Source: Punica granatum
Taxonomy: Eukaryota; Streptophyta; Magnoliopsida; Myrtales; Lythraceae
Assembly: GCF_007655135.1 (NCBI RefSeq)
Contig: NC_045128.1
Coordinates: forward strand, 30,474,811 to 30,538,810
Reading direction: 5' to 3'
DNA length: 64,000 nucleotides
The translations under genes were made by a program, and so were the position numbers. Shown here in pieces: positions 60,706 to 64,000 of this stretch (within the stretch, counting starts at the first letter, position 1; each line of letters starts with the position of its first letter). The notes below the pieces were generated by a model. That model ran no database searches and was not told where the DNA came from. It saw nothing but the letters and a program-made list of their open reading frames with translations.

Positions 60706-60837
60706 GATGTATTGCTACCATGGGGCTGCGGTCCGCCGCGGTAATAGCCCCTTGGAACAGTTTGTTAACGAGCCATAATAATAATAATGTCTAGTAATTG
60801 CACGAATATAACATCATTTAATATTTTGGCGCGAATT

Positions 60838-61104
60838 TTTTTTTTGTTGCTGAATAAAAAGGCCGAGAGGGGGAGACCAGCGTAGCAACCCTCCTCTGGA
60901 GACTAGAGGGGCTTCACAACCTCCATGGAATGTTCCATTCGCCCGAATGAGTAAATGACTCGGTGAGACATAACCCACCTAGGTCACCATGATCCCACCA
61001 AAGCGCACAGTGGACCGGAACAGCTCTCATGGGTAGAGGACAAGGGTCTACTAACGCAAGCGCTTTCGAGTTTCGACCCCTTGACCTCCCCTTTAGAAGA
61101 CGAT
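60838..61104 (-). mobile_element. Young retroposed SINE-like element with intact target duplication
   Basis: The flanks TTTTGGCGCGAATT are identical over 14 bp (60824-60837 and 61105-61118). On the minus strand the insert starts near CGTCTTCTAAAGGGGAGGTC, has a B-box-like GGGGTCGAAACTCG, and ends in a poly(A) tail (T-run 60836-60845). The 267-bp body resembles no other element in the window. The A-box is not evident, so it may be 5'-truncated. Confidence 0.75.
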
Positions 61105-61461
61105 TTTTGGCGCGAATTGCCATATACATCAAAGTGCATGTAATCGAGCTGGCAAATCTTGAATCTTGCTTGCTGACCAGGTCAGGGCCAAACATGATAA
61201 TTCCGCCCATTCTTCCGGGGGACATAAATTCCCCTTCCATTTTTGAAACACATAAATTTAGTCATCTGTGTGTGTGTGTGTTCTTCTTTTTTTCCCTGTC
61301 CCCTCAAGACAGACAACAACATTTTCATTTTAAAGCAGTAAATATCTACGGTCTCGAAGTCTGGTAAAGAGGGATCAACTTTTGTATTGATATGAACGTG
61401 TGATCTGTTCCGAGGAAGGAAGGAGACAAAGGGTTGAAGCATTTTTTGCAGGAGAGAAAAA

Positions 61462-64000
61462 ATGAAGAAAGTTGTCTCAGATCAGAGCTTGTGCATTGAG
61501 AGTGAGGGGGAGGTAGAAGACAATGAAAAGAAGGCCTTTGAGAGAATTGAAGATGATGGGAAAGACTCAGTTTCTTCATGGTCATCCGCAGAGCTTAATT
61601 CAAACCAGGCCGGACCTGGCTCTTACACCAACAATTGGCCTCAGAGTTACAGGTGCTTCATATATATGTGTACGTGTATATGCGTATATATATTCTCGGA
61701 TGAATGTTTGTGGATTTTGGTTTTGCTTGTCAAGGTTGTTTAGTTTTTGGTAAATTTTAATGTTGTTCTTTTTGGTTTAGTGGGAGAAGTAAATAATCAG
61801 ACCTGTCATGGGAAGTCATTCGCATTTTAGGAGAGACCTAACCGGATTTCCGGAATGGTGGGACGAGGCGGAATTTGAAGGTTGAGGGCCATTTAGGAGA
61901 AAAACTGACAGTCTTTGATATTTTTGAAAAACCGACAAATATCTATTTCAGAATAGTATCGTAAGCGTTATCATCCGGTATTATTCAGGATGACGGTATG
62001 AAGACTATACTAACGGGAACCCATGTAAACACCGCTTGGAGCAGTTTCTCGCTGTTCCGGTCATCGCACACACCTTTTCGGTATTAATTGAATAGAAGGG
62101 AAAGATAACGGGTCATTTAAAATGTTTAGCATAGCATTTGCCATTTATTCATTTTCTGCAATTATTTTTTTACTCTTTTGCTGGAAATTTTCTTTGATTC
62201 GGTTCCAACGGTAATAACTGAAACTGGCAATCATATAGATTGACACACACTGTCTGCTCCAACAACAGTGTCTGCAGTAAAGGTTCTGCAGAACTTTTTT
62301 CCGCACCTACGGTAAATAAAAGTGTTTAGCAGAAATGAACCTCAGACGAGCAACTAATAGTCCCGAGCATTGAAGTTTTATAAAGTTTCTCTTTCGATAT
62401 TTTAGTATTCAGCGTTTATTATAGCAGGTGTTCTCTTTCTGATATTGGTAGTTTGATTGAATAGTCTAAACACTTTAAACCGGGGGCATCTTACTTCGTT
62501 AGGAATCATATCGTTTCAGGCAGTCGATTGATCTCTATTCGAGCGTGCAGTCTGGCATTGGGATTCTGGGGACGCCGACTCTGTCCAGATTAGGGAGCTC
62601 GTTCTTGTCCTCATCCCTCATCCATAGACGCTCTCCAGAGGCACAATCTTCTTCTCTTTCCAAGCCGCTCTTACCAGAACCAGGTCTAACGGAGGAGAAG
62701 CAGCAAAGGCAGCACAGGGGGAGCTCCCACTATCTCGCTCCTCCTCTTTCATCCCGTGCTTCCATCAGGAAAGACTCCAGTGTTGCACATGAGCTTCCCA
62801 TCTCTAGTGACTGCTCATTCGGGCAAGCCACTTTAAATGGTAAGCTCCCTAAAGTTGCAACGCTCATAGTCTCAGTCCGTTCAATTATGTTTTGCATTTT
62901 GAATATTAGTTTTTCTCTACCACAATCATCAGACTTTAGATTGTGAACAGGGATGAATGTGCTATGCGGAGTCGGAATCCTCTCAACTCCATATGCCGCC
63001 AAAGAAGGGGGATGGTTCGGAGTTTCCATTTTGATATTCTTTGGGTTGCTCTCCTTCTACACAGGCATACTTCTTCGTCGTTGCTTGGACAGTAAACCCA
63101 GCCTCCAGACTTATCCCGACATAGGGCAGGCTGCTTTCGGTACCTTTGGACGAGTTGCTATCTCGGTACTCGAACTTATCTACTAGCAGAAAATTCTTAT
63201 TTATTGCCTTATGCATCTCCCGTGATAATTACAATCTCTTCCATGGATTGCAGGTGATACTGTACATCGAACTATATGTAAGTACAAACTGACCCGCTCC
63301 CACAATTAATTTCTCTTCATGCCTTATGGAAAGCACCTCTTCTTTTAGATGTTTATTTAATCTTGTCCGAGTATTCTTTGTTCAGGCCTCTTGTGTTGAA
63401 CACATTATCTTGGAGAGTGATACCCTGTCATCACTGTTCCCGAACGCTCAAGTAAATTTTTATGGACTTTCGTTGGATTCCCATCATGTATTCGCACTAA
63501 TGACCACCCTCGTCATTCTCCCTACGGTTTGGCTCCGAGATCTTAGCCTTCTCAGTTATCTTTCCGGTGAGATATTGTTCTCATTCTTTAGTTAGCATGT
63601 CAACCCTTTTTTGGGAAGCTCATCATTTTCCTTTTTCCATTGTTTGTCATTCAGCGGGAGGAGTTATAGCATCATTCGTGGTTGTCATGTGCCTATTTTG
63701 GGTCGGTATGATTGACCAAGTCGGTTTCCATAGCGAACGGACAGTGGCTCTCAACCTTGGGACTCTTCCGGTTGCTATTGGACTATACGGCTTTTGCTTC
63801 TCAGGACACGCTGTGTTCCCAAACATCTACACTTCAATGGCAAAACCGAGTCAGTTTCCATTAGTCCTACTAGCAAGGTAAGGCAGATTCATTCATATAT
63901 CTAAACTATTGAAATAAAAACTAGAAATTGACCAACCTTTTTATGTGATATTTGTTTTCAATTGCGGTTGCAGTTTTGGTATTTGCACTCTTTTATACCT
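61462..64000 (+). CDS. AVT1C: AVT1-type vacuolar amino-acid transporter (AVT1C-like), 3' end outside window
   Basis: Exons: 61462-61652, 62520-62839, 62951-63165, 63254-63277, 63386-63566, 63655-63877, 63974 onward; about 393 residues so far. The N terminus (about 170 residues) is acidic then Ser-rich and cytosolic (SYRQSIDLYSSVQSGIGILG, SSRASIRKDSS). The transporter core begins LNGMNVLCGVGILSTPYAAK and continues GLLSFYTGILLR, TYPDIGQAAFG, LPTVWLRDLSLLSYLSAGG, LPVAIGLYGFCFSGHAVFPN and YTSMAKPSQ, all characteristic of AAAP-family AVT1 proteins. The family moves neutral amino acids across the vacuolar membrane using the proton gradient. Exon 4 is only 24 nt (VILYIELY) and is needed to rebuild a conserved membrane helix. 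No breaks are seen up to the window edge. Confidence 0.93.

Overview
The window is nuclear DNA of a flowering plant, almost certainly a eudicot. The evidence is intron-rich genes whose reconstructed proteins match plant-specific families (U-box/ARM ligase, N-myristoylated RABF1/ARA6-type Rab, DHHC acyltransferase, AVT1-type amino-acid transporter), a MIR172 precursor, and AT-rich intergenic DNA filled with plant transposon types. No species can be named from the sequence alone. No bacterial operons, CRISPR arrays or rRNA genes are visible.

Layout. The left end (1-14.3 kb) is gene-rich. It holds the last ten exons of VPS33 (+), a complete PUB13/PUB14-like U-box E3 ligase (-) placed tail-to-tail with it, a complete RABF1/ARA6-like GTPase (-), and a small putative secreted peptide gene (-) with its own TATA box. 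The middle (14.3-56.9 kb) is mostly repeats: a 1.6 kb hAT element with an 8-bp target-site duplication that carries a captured, intron-containing gene fragment; three long-terminal-inverted-repeat (foldback/MULE-like) elements; a 5 kb LINE with degenerate ORF1 and ORF2; a Copia-type solo LTR; a TRIM; a miniature LTR retrotransposon; a second decayed LINE; and many MITEs and SINEs. One clear host gene lies in this repeat-rich stretch, a MIR172 locus near 45.1-45.5 kb. The right end (57-64 kb) has a complete DHHC palmitoyltransferase (PAT15-like, +) and the first seven exons of an AVT1C-like vacuolar amino-acid transporter (+) that runs off the window.

The genes do not form a pathway. Several act in the endomembrane system: VPS33 in HOPS/CORVET tethering, RABF1 on endosomes, the PAT on membranes and AVT1 at the vacuole. 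PUB13/14-type ligases regulate immunity and flowering, and miR172 represses AP2-type flowering regulators. Exon structures were deduced by hand from reading frame, splice consensus and recalled family conservation. Every full gene below closes in frame across all deduced junctions. Two introns (one in VPS33, one in RABF1) appear to use GC-AG borders.
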